A stretch of 64,000 nucleotides of DNA from Peribacillus asahii (GCF_004006295.1 NZ_CP026095.1:1846001-1910000); one strand, 5' to 3'. Shown: positions 11,351 to 21,001, numbered from the stretch's first letter. Numbers and translations are program-made. The notes: generated by a model not told the origin, from the letters alone.

Positions 11351-12118
11351 ATGAAAGGTCATTTTTTACATGTATTAAAATATGCTGTATTGGTCATTTC
11401 TGTTTGTTTAAGCTATCAAGCTGTTGAAGCACATGATAAAGGGTTTAAGTCAAATGAGTTTTATGAGGCAATGAAGCGCGATGTTACCGGTGATAAAAAA
11501 ATTGATACTATTGAGTTAAGAGGTACACCAAGCGAGAAAAATCGTCACCTTTTAACGAAAATGGAACTCGTAGTGGAAAGCAACTGCAAGAGGACGTCCA
11601 TTCCCCTTGAAGCAGGATATAAACCGAAGCTCGCTCTTGCTGATTTTAATAAAGATGGTGTACAGGACGTCTTTGTTTCCTTTCAAAAACAGAATAAATC
11701 TGAATTATTTCATCAAATTTATTCCTTTGACAAAGGACAAGTAGCAAATATAGAGGTACCGCCTTCTGTTCCTGTTACAGCTCAATTTCAAGACTATTAT
11801 ATGGCAGACATTACCGTCGAGGGGCAAAAGCCAGTTCGGGTGGATATTAGTAGTCATAGACAGGTGTATGAAGAGTTAGGGATTTATCAAAATGGAAAAT
11901 TAAATGAAGCTACGGAGTTAATTATTCATCCTTATTTCGAATTAACAGTACGCTCTCAATTTGGACGTGGAAAGGGCTTGACTGGAAAACAATTAGTAAA
12001 AGGAATTGAGGGAGAAGAGGCTATTGCGACAATTTCTTCAGTGTGGTCATTTCAGGATGGGGCTTGGAAACTCATTAAAGCAAATGTTAAACCGTTAAAG
12101 AAAATAAAGAATCGATGA
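11351..12118 (+). CDS. Secreted protein of unknown function with an FG-GAP/VCBS-like segment
   Basis: This 255-residue protein has an N-terminal signal sequence (hydrophobic core at residues 8-20, cleavage likely after AVEA). Residues 85-105 read PKLALADFNKDGVQDVFVSF, the calcium-loop pattern of FG-GAP/VCBS repeats, and an earlier DVTGDKKIDTIEL segment is similar. This suggests a beta-propeller-like secreted protein. The start ATG 11351 is 9 bases after AAGGAG; a TTG at 11345 is too close. No catalytic motif is seen. Confidence 0.65.
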   Translation: MKGHFLHVLKYAVLVISVCLSYQAVEAHDKGFKSNEFYEAMKRDVTGDKKIDTIELRGTPSEKNRHLLTKMELVVESNCKRTSIPLEAGYKPKLALADFNKDGVQDVFVSFQKQNKSELFHQIYSFDKGQVANIEVPPSVPVTAQFQDYYMADITVEGQKPVRVDISSHRQVYEELGIYQNGKLNEATELIIHPYFELTVRSQFGRGKGLTGKQLVKGIEGEEAIATISSVWSFQDGAWKLIKANVKPLKKIKNR

Positions 12119-12258
12119 AAGCTCGTCTATTTGATGAGTTTTTTGTTTGTGCTAAGTTAACCTTATTAGTGGTTAAGCGATTTCTTAGCTAAAATAAGCC
12201 AAAAATCAACAATGTTATATAAAATAAATAAATTTCCAAATTTTTATATAGAAAAATA

Positions 12259-12288
12259 TTGCAACATTTTTACATAATATGTTAAAAT
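12259..12288 (+). promoter_or_regulatory. Sigma-A-like promoter for the TetR gene
   Basis: TTGCAA (12259-12264) and TAAAAT (12283-12288) are separated by 18 bases in a very AT-rich tract, about 30 bases before the first possible start of the regulator gene. Confidence 0.5.
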
Positions 12289-12319
12289 CATATTTAAGTT
12301 CAGTTATTACTATAAATAA

Positions 12320-12991
12320 TTGAATGCTAGAAAATTCAAAAGGAGTGGTTGCTTTACGGAGTTAAAGGACCGAATTATCGAAACGTCGTTAAGACTCTTT
12401 GAACGATATGGCTTTCATGGTGTCTCAGTTCAAGAGATTGTGAAGAAAAGCGGTTCGAGCAAAGGCGGTTTCTATCATCATTTTCAATCAAAAGAGGAAC
12501 TTCTTTTTGTGATTCACGATTATTTTGTTTCCTATGTGTTGACGAAAGCGCAGGAAGCGATGTCATCAAGTATACGCCCCACAGACAAAATGCAAAGAAT
12601 TATCCGATCCTTTGTGAAAGCATTTGACCTTTATAAGCCACATATTTCTGTTTTTTATCAAGAAAGTATTTATTTAAAACCACCCTATGATCAAGCAATT
12701 AAGGAAAAAAGAAATCAATATAAAGAAGCGATGTTTTTTATCATTCAAGAAGGAATTGATAAAGGAGAATTTCGCTCAGAACTGCCTGTTCAAATCACCA
12801 GTATGTCGATTTTAGGTATGGTGAACTGGTCTTACAAGTGGTATAAACGGGACGGAGAAAAAACAATTGATGAAATTGCCGATATTTATGTCGATTTGAT
12901 TCTTCATTCGTTATTAACCGATCAAGCAAAACAAGATGCAGCTTTTCAATCTTATTTTTTAAATGATCCGCTAGATTCGTATTCTAATTGA
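12320..12991 (+). CDS. TetR-family regulator of the downstream acyl-CoA operon
   Basis: The N-terminal helix-turn-helix is clear (LFERYGFHGVSVQEIVKKSGSSKGGFYHHF), followed by an all-helical ligand domain to residue 223. The only standard in-frame start before the HTH is TTG 12320, which has no ribosome site. A good site AAAAGGAG (12338-12345) instead points to an in-frame ACG at 12356, giving MELKDRIIETSL, so the real start may be near-cognate. The stop lies 22 bases before a 20-bp palindrome in the promoter of the next gene. It probably represses the catabolic operon and is relieved by an acyl-CoA or fatty acid. Confidence 0.85.
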   Translation: MNARKFKRSGCFTELKDRIIETSLRLFERYGFHGVSVQEIVKKSGSSKGGFYHHFQSKEELLFVIHDYFVSYVLTKAQEAMSSSIRPTDKMQRIIRSFVKAFDLYKPHISVFYQESIYLKPPYDQAIKEKRNQYKEAMFFIIQEGIDKGEFRSELPVQITSMSILGMVNWSYKWYKRDGEKTIDEIADIYVDLILHSLLTDQAKQDAAFQSYFLNDPLDSYSN

Positions 12992-13008
12992 ATGTGCTTT
13001 TATGCGGG

Positions 13009-13040
13009 GTGACAAGACCAACTAGTCGGTCTTATATAAA
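13009..13040 (+). promoter_or_regulatory. Promoter with embedded TetR-type operator
   Basis: GTGACA (13009-13014) and TATATA (13033-13038) are 18 bases apart. The spacer is filled by AAGACCAACTAGTCGGTCTT (13014-13033), a 20-bp palindrome with one mismatched pair centred on ACTAGT. This is the size and shape of TetR-family operators. A bound dimer would cover the promoter core. Confidence 0.7.
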
Positions 13041-13059
13041 TTACGGGAGGTTTTTGACT

Positions 13060-14199
13060 ATGGATTTTGATTTAACACAAGAACAAGCCATGATACGTAA
13101 GTTAATTCGTGATTTTGCGGAAGCCGAGGTTGCTCCAGGTGCAGATCAAAGGGATCGTACTGGTGAATTTCCAAAGGAAATATTCAATCAATTAGCGAAG
13201 CTAGGGATGATGGGTCTTCCTTTTCCTGAGGAATATGGTGGTGGTGGTGGTGATACAATCAGCTTTGCCATTGCTGTAGAAGAGTTAAGTCGAGTATGTG
13301 GCTCTACAGGTATTACCTATTCTGCACATATTTCACTAGGGGGAGCTCCTATCCATTTATTTGGCACCCATGAGCAAAAGGAGAAATATTTAACACCACT
13401 TTGTACAGGGGAGTACTTGGGTGCTTTTGGTTTGACTGAACCTAATGCTGGTTCTGATGCAGGTGGAACTCAATCAACAGCGATTCTTAATGATGGTCAG
13501 TGGGTGCTTTCTGGTTCTAAATGTTTTATTACGAATGCAAGCTACGCCAAAAACCTTGCAATTACTGCAGTAACAGATCGATCAAAAGGAATTAATGGAA
13601 TTAGTGCGTTTATTGTACCTACTGATGCGCCGGGATTTACTGTAATTAGTAATTATGAAAAGATGGGACTTCATTCTTCAAATACAACTGAGTTAGTTTT
13701 TGAAAATGTAAGCGTTGCTAGAGAGAATCTCCTTGGTGAAGAAGGCAATGGGTTTAAGCAGTTTTTAGCTACTCTTGATGGAGGAAGAATTGGAATCGGG
13801 GCGATGGCCGTTGGAATTGCACAAGGAGCTTATGAAAAATCGCTTCAGTATGCAAAAGAAAGAAAACAATTCGGTAACAGCTTATCTTCATTTCAAGCCA
13901 TTCAATTCAAGCTGGCTGACATGGCTATGAATATTGAATTAGCTCGTAACATGGTTTATAAAGCAGCATGGTTGAAAGATCAAGGAAGAGCATTTAAGAA
14001 GGAAGCAGCCATGGCTAAATTGTATGCTTCGGAAATATGCATGAAAGTATGTGATCAAGCGGTACAAATCCATGGAGGTTATGGTTATATGAAGGAGTAT
14101 CAAGTTGAGCGATTCTTCCGTGACGCGAAGCTTTTAGAGATTGGGGAAGGAACCTCTGAAGTACAACGAATGGTTATTGCTAAACAGCTAGGTTGTTAA
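13060..14199 (+). CDS. yngJ: Acyl-CoA dehydrogenase (YngJ-like)
   Basis: This 379-residue FAD enzyme introduces the alpha-beta double bond into an acyl-CoA; from operon context the substrate is probably isovaleryl-CoA or a related branched acyl-CoA. It shows the family blocks GAFGLTEPNAGSDAG and RKQFGNSLSSFQAIQFKLADM and the C-terminal LEIGEGTSEVQRMVIAKQL, whose first Glu sits at the usual catalytic-base position of straight-chain dehydrogenases. Human isovaleryl-CoA dehydrogenase has no Glu there, so substrate choice is not certain. ATG 13060 follows GGGAGG; an upstream reading from 12988 runs through the operator and is rejected. Confidence 0.9.
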   Translation: MDFDLTQEQAMIRKLIRDFAEAEVAPGADQRDRTGEFPKEIFNQLAKLGMMGLPFPEEYGGGGGDTISFAIAVEELSRVCGSTGITYSAHISLGGAPIHLFGTHEQKEKYLTPLCTGEYLGAFGLTEPNAGSDAGGTQSTAILNDGQWVLSGSKCFITNASYAKNLAITAVTDRSKGINGISAFIVPTDAPGFTVISNYEKMGLHSSNTTELVFENVSVARENLLGEEGNGFKQFLATLDGGRIGIGAMAVGIAQGAYEKSLQYAKERKQFGNSLSSFQAIQFKLADMAMNIELARNMVYKAAWLKDQGRAFKKEAAMAKLYASEICMKVCDQAVQIHGGYGYMKEYQVERFFRDAKLLEIGEGTSEVQRMVIAKQLGC

Positions 14200-14246
14200 T
14201 CTTTCCAATAAGATAATTTAAATATAACTTGATGAGGAGGACTTTA

Positions 14247-15893
14247 ATGACTGAATTGTTGCATGTCACGATTGGTCAGTTGCTAGAGCAAACAGCTCGT
14301 GTTTCAGGTGATAAAGAGGCAGTTGTATACCATGATTTAGGTCTTCGCTATACGTATCGGGAGTTTGAGAAATTATGTCGAGAAGTAGCTCGCGGGTTTA
14401 TGTCGCTTGGAATTGAACAAGGGGATCACATGGCTATTTGGGCTACAAATAAACCAGAATGGCTTATCTCCCAATTCTCAACAGCGAAAATGGGAGGCGT
14501 ACTTGTAACAGTAAATACGAATTATCGCAGAAGTGAGTTAGAATATTTGCTACAACAGTCGGATGCGACAACGATTATTTTAATGGAAGAGTATCGCGGT
14601 CATTCCTTCATCGAGACGTTATATGAAGTTGTTCCTGAATTACGAGAATCTAAACCAGGGCAGTTACAATCAAAAAGGTTGCCAAAATTAAAAAATGTCA
14701 TTGTTCTTGGTGAAAATCGATATCCGGGCACGTATTCTTGGGATGATGTGTTGAAAGGAAAAGCTGATGTAACTGAGGAAATGTTAGATGAACGTATGAG
14801 TAATCAAAGTCCATCTGATGTGATTAACATGCAATATACATCAGGAACAACTGGCTTCCCTAAAGGTGTGATGTTGACTCATTCTAATCTTGTTAATAAT
14901 GGTCTAAATATTGCAGGTTGTATGAAGCTGACAAACGAGGATCGCTTATGTATTCCTGTGCCGTTCTTCCATTGCTTCGGTTGTGTACTAGGGACAATGG
15001 CTTGTGTTTCTGTCGGAGCGACAATGGTTCCGATTGAAGAATTTAATCCAAGCGATGTATTGAGAACAGTCGCTGCAGAAAAATGTACAGGTCTTCATGG
15101 TGTACCAACGATGTTTATTGCTGAACTGAATTTAGATGATTTCGATAGCTATGATGTAAGCACGCTTCGAACAGGAATTATGGCAGGATCGAATTGTCCA
15201 ATTGAAGTGATGAAGAATGTTGTAGAAAAGCTTGGAATGTCGGAAATTACGATTACATATGGACAAACGGAATCGTCACCTGGCATTACGATGACTCGAA
15301 CAGACGATCCAATTGAGTTACGAGTCTCATCAGTAGGAAGAGCACTGCCTAATGTTGAAGTGAAAATCGTCGATCCAACTACGGGTGAAGAAGTGCCGTC
15401 GGGTACACAAGGCGAGTTATGTACGCGTGGCTACCACGTGATGAAAGGCTATTACAAAAATCCAGAAGCAACACAAGAAGCGATTGACCATGAGGGTTGG
15501 CTTCATACGGGAGACCTCGCGGTTATGGATGGAAATGGATATTGTAAAATTACAGGACGTTTAAAAGATATGATTATTCGCGGAGGAGAAAATGTATATC
15601 CTCGTGAAGTCGAAGAATTCCTTTATCAGCATCCAGCAATTCTTGATGTACAAGTCATTGGCGTTCCGGATAAAAAATACGGAGAAGTGGTCATGGCATG
15701 GATTATTCTTAAAGAAGGCGAAACTTTGACAGAGGAAGAAGTAAAGGAATATTGTAAAGGTCAAATTTCTCACTTTAAAATTCCTCGCTATGTCCAGTTT
15801 ACGAAGGAGTACCCGATGACGGCGTCTGGAAAAATTCAGAAATTCAAACTGAAAGAACAATCAATAGATGTAATCTCAGAATCTACGAAATAA
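14247..15893 (+). CDS. yngI: AMP-forming acyl-CoA synthetase (YngI-like)
   Basis: This 548-residue adenylate-forming ligase activates a carboxylic acid to its CoA thioester with ATP. The P-loop is MQYTSGTTGFPKGVML, the A5/A7 motifs are TYGQTESSPG and GWLHTGDLAVMD, and the C-terminal lysine motif is ASGKIQKF. ATG 14247 follows GAGGAGG (14234-14240); the TTG/ATG pair at 14229-14234 overlaps that site. It lies second in the catabolic operon and would feed free branched or medium-chain acids into it. Confidence 0.92.
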   Translation: MTELLHVTIGQLLEQTARVSGDKEAVVYHDLGLRYTYREFEKLCREVARGFMSLGIEQGDHMAIWATNKPEWLISQFSTAKMGGVLVTVNTNYRRSELEYLLQQSDATTIILMEEYRGHSFIETLYEVVPELRESKPGQLQSKRLPKLKNVIVLGENRYPGTYSWDDVLKGKADVTEEMLDERMSNQSPSDVINMQYTSGTTGFPKGVMLTHSNLVNNGLNIAGCMKLTNEDRLCIPVPFFHCFGCVLGTMACVSVGATMVPIEEFNPSDVLRTVAAEKCTGLHGVPTMFIAELNLDDFDSYDVSTLRTGIMAGSNCPIEVMKNVVEKLGMSEITITYGQTESSPGITMTRTDDPIELRVSSVGRALPNVEVKIVDPTTGEEVPSGTQGELCTRGYHVMKGYYKNPEATQEAIDHEGWLHTGDLAVMDGNGYCKITGRLKDMIIRGGENVYPREVEEFLYQHPAILDVQVIGVPDKKYGEVVMAWIILKEGETLTEEEVKEYCKGQISHFKIPRYVQFTKEYPMTASGKIQKFKLKEQSIDVISESTK

Positions 15894-15902
15894 GGAGGGC
15901 AT

Positions 15903-17255
15903 ATGATGATCCAAAAAATATTGATTGCTAATCGAGGGGAAATTGCGCGAAGAATTATTCGTACTTGTAAAAAGTTAAACATTCAAACGGTAGCTATTTA
16001 TTCTGAAGCAGATGCGGATGCACCGTTTGTTTCTGAAGCGGATGAAGCCTATCTATTAGGTGCTCCACAAGTACAGCAAAGCTATCTTAATGTCCAAAAG
16101 ATTTTAGAGATTGCAAGTCTTGCAAAGGTAGATGCTGTTCATCCTGGCTACGGCTTCTTAAGTGAAAATGCAGATTTTGCTCGTTCATGTCAAAGCGCTG
16201 GTCTGATTTTTATTGGACCAAGTCCTGATGTGATGCAACAAATGGGTAGCAAAGTTGAAGCCCGAAAAACGATGGAGCAAGCTGGTTTACCACTTGTTCC
16301 TGGATTATCCCGCCCGCTTATTGATGCGGATGAAGCTGTTCAAGTGGCGAAGCAAATAGGCTATCCAATTATGCTGAAAGCTTCTGCCGGCGGCGGTGGC
16401 ATTGGGATGCAATCGGTGGATAATGAAGCGGAGCTAATTAAAGCATTTGAAGGAAATCAAAAGCGAGCACAAATGTTTTTTGGGAACGGCGATATGTTCA
16501 TCGAAAAACGCATTTTACAGCCGCGACATATCGAGATTCAAATATTAGCAGATACATTTGGCAACGCGGTGTATTTATGGGAACGAGAATGCTCTGTGCA
16601 ACGTCGTCATCAAAAGGTCGTCGAAGAAGCACCGTCTTCATTCTTAAGTGAAGAAACGAGACGTAAGATGGGTGAGGCAGCCGTAAAAGCTGTGCAGGCA
16701 ATTGGCTATTATAATGCTGGTACACTTGAGTTTTTAGTAGATCATGAGCAAAACTTCTACTTCTTAGAAATGAATACACGCTTGCAAGTGGAGCACCCTG
16801 TTACCGAAGAAATTACAGGCTTAGATTTAGTAGAACAGCAAATTCGTATTGCATGTGGCGAGAAGCTTTCCTTTACGCAAAACGATGTAAAGCTAGAAGG
16901 GCATGCCATTGAAGTACGAGTGTATGCTGAAGATCCAAAAACGTTTTATCCAGCTCCAGGAAAAATTACGGATTTACAGTTGCCAAATGGAGAAGGGATT
17001 CGTCATGAGCTAGCTGTTCATAATCAATCCGTTGTTTCTCATTTTTATGATCCAATGATTGCAAAATTAGTCGTTAAGGGAGAAACGAGAAACGAAGCGA
17101 TTGAGAGGTTAAAAGAGGCGCTGGCTCACTATAAAGTACAAGGAATTAAATCAAATATTCCATTGCTGGAAGAAATCGCTGCTCACGAAGCATTTAAAAA
17201 TGGAGATACAACAACAGACTTTATTGATAAATATATTAAAAAAATTACAGTTTAA
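15903..17255 (+). CDS. Biotin carboxylase subunit of an acyl-CoA carboxylase (YngHA-like)
   Basis: This 450-residue ATP-grasp biotin carboxylase charges a biotinyl carrier with carbonate. The N-terminus IQKILIANRGEIARRIIRTCKKL, the glycine-rich ATP loop KASAGGGGIGMQ and the active-site block EMNTRLQVEHPVTEEITGLDLV are all intact. The length fits a stand-alone subunit. With the carrier at 17270 and carboxyltransferase at 19453 it makes a complete methylcrotonyl-CoA-type carboxylase. AAGGAGG precedes it at the end of the ligase gene. Confidence 0.93.
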   Translation: MMIQKILIANRGEIARRIIRTCKKLNIQTVAIYSEADADAPFVSEADEAYLLGAPQVQQSYLNVQKILEIASLAKVDAVHPGYGFLSENADFARSCQSAGLIFIGPSPDVMQQMGSKVEARKTMEQAGLPLVPGLSRPLIDADEAVQVAKQIGYPIMLKASAGGGGIGMQSVDNEAELIKAFEGNQKRAQMFFGNGDMFIEKRILQPRHIEIQILADTFGNAVYLWERECSVQRRHQKVVEEAPSSFLSEETRRKMGEAAVKAVQAIGYYNAGTLEFLVDHEQNFYFLEMNTRLQVEHPVTEEITGLDLVEQQIRIACGEKLSFTQNDVKLEGHAIEVRVYAEDPKTFYPAPGKITDLQLPNGEGIRHELAVHNQSVVSHFYDPMIAKLVVKGETRNEAIERLKEALAHYKVQGIKSNIPLLEEIAAHEAFKNGDTTTDFIDKYIKKITV

Positions 17256-17269
17256 GGGAGGGATTTTAA

Positions 17270-17482
17270 ATGGCAGAATTAAAAGCGAGTATGGCTGGTA
17301 ACGTATGGAAGGTGGTTGTAGGAGAAGGGGAAACGGTAACAGACGGACAAGATATCGTGATTTTAGAATCGATGAAAATGGAGATTCCTATTGCGGCAGA
17401 GCAATCGGGTTCTGTGAAGGAACTAAAAGTGAATGAAGGGGATTTTGTAAATGAAGGTGACGTGTTAGCAATCATTGAATAA
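17270..17482 (+). CDS. Biotin/lipoyl carrier protein (YngHB-like)
   Basis: A 70-residue stand-alone biotinyl domain. The attachment motif ILESMKMEI puts the biotinylated lysine at residue 36, mid-sequence as usual, and paired GEG turns (GEGETV, NEGDFVNEGDV) complete the flattened barrel. Its start is 14 bases after the biotin carboxylase stop, behind a GGGAGGG site. It carries carboxybiotin between the two carboxylase halves. Confidence 0.93.
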   Translation: MAELKASMAGNVWKVVVGEGETVTDGQDIVILESMKMEIPIAAEQSGSVKELKVNEGDFVNEGDVLAIIE

Positions 17483-17534
17483 AGTTCATTTAGTAGATTT
17501 TCTTTTAGGGAAGAGATACTGAGTGTTGGTTGAA

Positions 17535-17580
17535 GTCTCCCGCTTCTCTTAATGGTGAAGTGGGGGCTTACTATCTGCTC
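17535..17580. repeat. GAAGTGGG-type hairpin inside the operon
   Basis: GTCTCCCGCTTC and GAAGTGGGGGC form a stem around a 10-base loop, followed by CTATCTGCTC. A similar unit in reverse orientation sits at 21370-21430, and a partial one at 55742-55758. It separates the carrier and lyase genes and could act as a processing or attenuation site. Confidence 0.5.
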
Positions 17581-17607
17581 ATTTGCGATAAAATGGAGGC
17601 GATGTAA

Positions 17608-18510
17608 TTGAAATGGCCGGAGAAAATCATTATTAAGGAAGTAGGCCCACGAGACGGTCTTCAAAATGAAAAGCGGATTGTTCCAACAGACGTTAAAATA
17701 GACTGGATTAATGCTTTATCTAACACAGGGCTTTCTTACATTGAAGCGACCTCTTTCGTTAATCCTAAATGGATCCCGCAGCTCGGTGATGCAATGGAGG
17801 TAGTGAAGGGCATTAAGAGAAATCCGGATGTAACGTATGCGGCGCTTGTTCCAAATAAGAGAGGCTTAGAAGCTGCATTAGAAGCTAATATTGACGAGGT
17901 TTCTGTTTTTATGTCGGCCAGTGAATCGCATAATCAGAATAATATTAATAAATCAATAGCGGATACGTATCCTGTTTTGCGTGAAGTTATTGAGGAGGCG
18001 ATTCGAAACGGAAAGACGGTAAGAGGATATGTATCAACCGTTTTTGGCTGTCCATATGAAGGAGATGTGCCAGTCGAGCAAGCGTTGCGTGTTTGTGATC
18101 AGTTATTTGATTACGGCATTCACGAACTTTCTCTCGGTGATACGATTGGTGTAGCTTCTCCTATGCAAGTGGAGCAGTTTCTTGAAGTAGCTCTTAAGCG
18201 ATATGACAAAAGCAAGGTCGCACTTCATTTCCATGATACGAGAGGAATGGCGCTTGCGAATATTGTGAAATCGCTAGAGTACGGGATTGTTACTTTCGAT
18301 GCTTCATTAGGTGGGTTAGGAGGCTGTCCGTACGCTCCAGGTGCAAGTGGAAATGTTGCGACAGATGATCTTGTTCATATGCTAGATAAGATGGGAATTG
18401 AGACGGGAATTGATGCTGAGAAACTTATGCAGGCGAGTTTGCTTATTCAAAATAGTTTGCAAACGCCGCTGCCAAGTCATCAGATGGCCGTATTTAATGC
18501 TAGTAAGTGA
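17608..18510 (+). CDS. yngG: Hydroxymethylglutaryl-CoA lyase (YngG-like)
   Basis: This 300-residue TIM-barrel lyase cleaves HMG-CoA to acetyl-CoA and acetoacetate, the last step of leucine degradation. Family motifs are EVGPRDGLQNEK near the N-terminus, the metal-binding HFHDTRGMALAN, and the catalytic-cysteine loop GGLGGCPYAPGASGN. TTG 17608 follows ATGGAGGCG. The sequence is complete and fits its place downstream of the carboxylase. Confidence 0.95.
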   Translation: MKWPEKIIIKEVGPRDGLQNEKRIVPTDVKIDWINALSNTGLSYIEATSFVNPKWIPQLGDAMEVVKGIKRNPDVTYAALVPNKRGLEAALEANIDEVSVFMSASESHNQNNINKSIADTYPVLREVIEEAIRNGKTVRGYVSTVFGCPYEGDVPVEQALRVCDQLFDYGIHELSLGDTIGVASPMQVEQFLEVALKRYDKSKVALHFHDTRGMALANIVKSLEYGIVTFDASLGGLGGCPYAPGASGNVATDDLVHMLDKMGIETGIDAEKLMQASLLIQNSLQTPLPSHQMAVFNASK

Positions 18511-18521
18511 GGAGTGAAGCT

Positions 18522-19301
18522 ATGAAGCTGATAGAAATGAACCGTGAAACAAAAGGTGTTGCGATTATTACGTTAAATCGTTCTGAAGCAGCTAATGCTT
18601 TATCAAAAGCATTGCTTCTTGAGTTAAATGAAGCAATCGCTGAACTACAAACTGACTCTCAGTTACGAGCTGTCATTGTAACGGGAGCAGGAGAGAAGGC
18701 ATTTTGTGCGGGTGCTGATTTGAAGGAACGTGCTGGTATGGAAGAAGCCGAGGTAAAAGAGACAGTCAAACTGATTGGAAGCACAATTACAAAACTAGCA
18801 AACTTTCCGGTTCCTGTGATTGCCGCTATTAATGGTGCTGCATTTGGAGGAGGGCTGGAGCTCGCTTTAGCTTGTGATCTGCGCTTAGCTTCAGAAACAG
18901 CGAAAATGGGCTTAACGGAAACGGCGCTGGGCATTATCCCTGGCGCAGGTGGAACACAGCGCTTGCCACGTGTTATCGGGGTTGCTGCGGCAAAAGAATT
19001 AATCTATACAGCGCGTAGAATTGATGCACATACGGCCAATTCGCTTGGAATCGTTAGTCGAGTGGTGGCGCAAGGTAAGCTAATAGAAGAAGCGAAAAGA
19101 CTCGCTCAGGAAATTGCTGAAAATGCTCCGCTTTCTTTACGCGCAGCTAAAGCGGCTATTAATGAAGGACTAGATGTTTCATTAGAAGCAGGATTAGCTA
19201 TTGAAAAAATTCAATACAATACGACGATTCGTTCTAACGACCGATTAGAGGGTCTGGCCGCGTTTAAAGAAAAGCGAAAGCCAGTCTTTACAGGGAATTA
19301 A
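18522..19301 (+). CDS. yngF: Enoyl-CoA hydratase/isomerase (methylglutaconyl-CoA hydratase-like, YngF)
   Basis: This 259-residue crotonase-fold enzyme shows the oxyanion segments AFCAGADLKERAGM and GAAFGGGLELALACDLRLAS, with the catalytic-Glu region TETALGIIPGAGGTQRLPR intact. In this operon its likely job is hydration of 3-methylglutaconyl-CoA to HMG-CoA. ATG 18522 follows GGAGTG; an upstream reading from 18507 overlaps the ribosome site. The substrate call is by context, since crotonase specificity is hard to read from sequence. Confidence 0.9.
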   Translation: MKLIEMNRETKGVAIITLNRSEAANALSKALLLELNEAIAELQTDSQLRAVIVTGAGEKAFCAGADLKERAGMEEAEVKETVKLIGSTITKLANFPVPVIAAINGAAFGGGLELALACDLRLASETAKMGLTETALGIIPGAGGTQRLPRVIGVAAAKELIYTARRIDAHTANSLGIVSRVVAQGKLIEEAKRLAQEIAENAPLSLRAAKAAINEGLDVSLEAGLAIEKIQYNTTIRSNDRLEGLAAFKEKRKPVFTGN

Positions 19302-19452
19302 GAAAAGCGTAAGGCGTCTGCAATCGTTGACAGATACATAAGTTGTCTTTCGAAGAAGTTAGCTTATGACTTTGAGTCGGTAACGCTTGAATCTAGACAC
19401 CAAATTGAAAGTTTTATATTTTCCTATCTTTTAAAAAAGCGGAGGGATTAGC

Positions 19453-20988
19453 ATGTCACAATCAACGAAAACTACACTGAATGATATTGTGGAAACAATT
19501 AAAAAAGGTGGTTCTACTAAATATCATGAAAAAAATGCAGAAAAAGGTAAACTATTTGTTCGTGAACGCTTGGAGTTATTATTTGACGAAGGAATTGAAA
19601 TAGAGGATGCCTTTTTTGCTAATTGTACAAGTGAAGGGCTGCCAGCTGATGGTGTTGTAACAGGCATCGGGAAAATTAACGGCCAAACGGTTTGTGTAAT
19701 GGCTAATGATTCTACTGTAAAAGCAGGATCATGGGGAGCTAAAACGGTTGAAAAAATCATTCGTATTCAGGAAACAGCGGAAAAATTACAAGTTCCTCTT
19801 TTATATTTAGTTGATTCTGCTGGAGCACGTATTACGGATCAAATCGAAATGTTCCCAGGTCGCCGTGGTGCTGGAAGAATTTTTTATAACCAAGTGAAGC
19901 TATCTGGAAAAGTACCGCAAATTTGCTTATTGTTCGGTCCTTCCGCTGCTGGTGGTGCGTATATCCCTGCTTTTTGTGATATCGTTGTCATGGTCGATGG
20001 CAATGCATCCATGTATTTAGGTTCTCCGCGAATGGCTGAAATGGTTATTGGTGAAAAGGTAACGGAAGAAGAAATGGGCGGAGCGAAAATGCATTGCTCA
20101 GTTTCTGGATGTGGAGATGTGCTTGCTAAATCAGAAGAAGAAGCAATTGCATTTGCTCGCCGCTATTTAAGCTATTTCCCAACGAATTATCAACAAAAAC
20201 CGACACCAGTAGAAGCCAAAGCACCTGCTTCTTTTGAAAAAACATTAGCAGACATTATTCCAGCTAATCAGAATGCTCCATTTAATATGCACGATCTAAT
20301 CAATCGCATTGTCGATGAAGATTCAGTCTGCGAAATTAAGAAATTGTTTGCGCCTGAATTGATTACGACGTTAGCCCGTATTGATGGGCAGCCGGTCGGG
20401 ATTATTGCTAACCAACCTCGTGTAAAGGGTGGCGTGTTATTCCATGATTCAGCGGATAAAGCCGCTAAATTTATTACGCTATGCGATGCTTTCCATATTC
20501 CGCTTCTATTCTTAGCTGATATTCCAGGATTTATGATTGGAACAAAGGTTGAACAAGCAGGTATTATTCGTCATGGTGCAAAAATGATTTCAGCGATGAG
20601 CGAAGCGACTGTACCGAAAATTTCCGTCGTCGTACGAAAAGCATATGGTGCTGGATTATATGCGATGGCCGGCCCTGCTTTTGAACCAGATTGCTGTCTT
20701 GCGTTACCATCTGCTTTTATTGCAGTAATGGGAGCTGAAGCTGCAGTGAATGCAGTATATGCGAATAAAATAAACGCTTTAGAACCGAATGAACGCGGTG
20801 CTTTTATTGCGCAAAAACGAGAAGAATATAATCAAGATATCGATATCTACCGTTTAGCATCTGAAATGATTGTCGATGCAATTGTTGCGCCAAATGATTT
20901 ACGTGCAGAATTAACAAGTCGATTTGCAGCTTATAATAGCAAACAGTTAACATTTACTGATCGAAAACATGGAGTATATCCAGTTTAA
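19453..20988 (+). CDS. yngE: Carboxyltransferase subunit of acyl-CoA carboxylase (YngE-like)
   Basis: This 511-residue crotonase-superfamily carboxyltransferase has N and C halves fused, transferring CO2 from carboxybiotin to an acyl-CoA, probably 3-methylcrotonyl-CoA here. The oxyanion loops are LFGPSAAGGAYIPAF and the later VVRKAYGAGLYAMAGPAF. GGAGGGA precedes the ATG. A 150-bp gap separates it from the hydratase gene and shows no obvious terminator, so it is probably still in the operon. It ends at a strong terminator. Confidence 0.93.
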   Translation: MSQSTKTTLNDIVETIKKGGSTKYHEKNAEKGKLFVRERLELLFDEGIEIEDAFFANCTSEGLPADGVVTGIGKINGQTVCVMANDSTVKAGSWGAKTVEKIIRIQETAEKLQVPLLYLVDSAGARITDQIEMFPGRRGAGRIFYNQVKLSGKVPQICLLFGPSAAGGAYIPAFCDIVVMVDGNASMYLGSPRMAEMVIGEKVTEEEMGGAKMHCSVSGCGDVLAKSEEEAIAFARRYLSYFPTNYQQKPTPVEAKAPASFEKTLADIIPANQNAPFNMHDLINRIVDEDSVCEIKKLFAPELITTLARIDGQPVGIIANQPRVKGGVLFHDSADKAAKFITLCDAFHIPLLFLADIPGFMIGTKVEQAGIIRHGAKMISAMSEATVPKISVVVRKAYGAGLYAMAGPAFEPDCCLALPSAFIAVMGAEAAVNAVYANKINALEPNERGAFIAQKREEYNQDIDIYRLASEMIVDAIVAPNDLRAELTSRFAAYNSKQLTFTDRKHGVYPV

Positions 20989-21001
20989 ATTATGAATCTA
21001 T

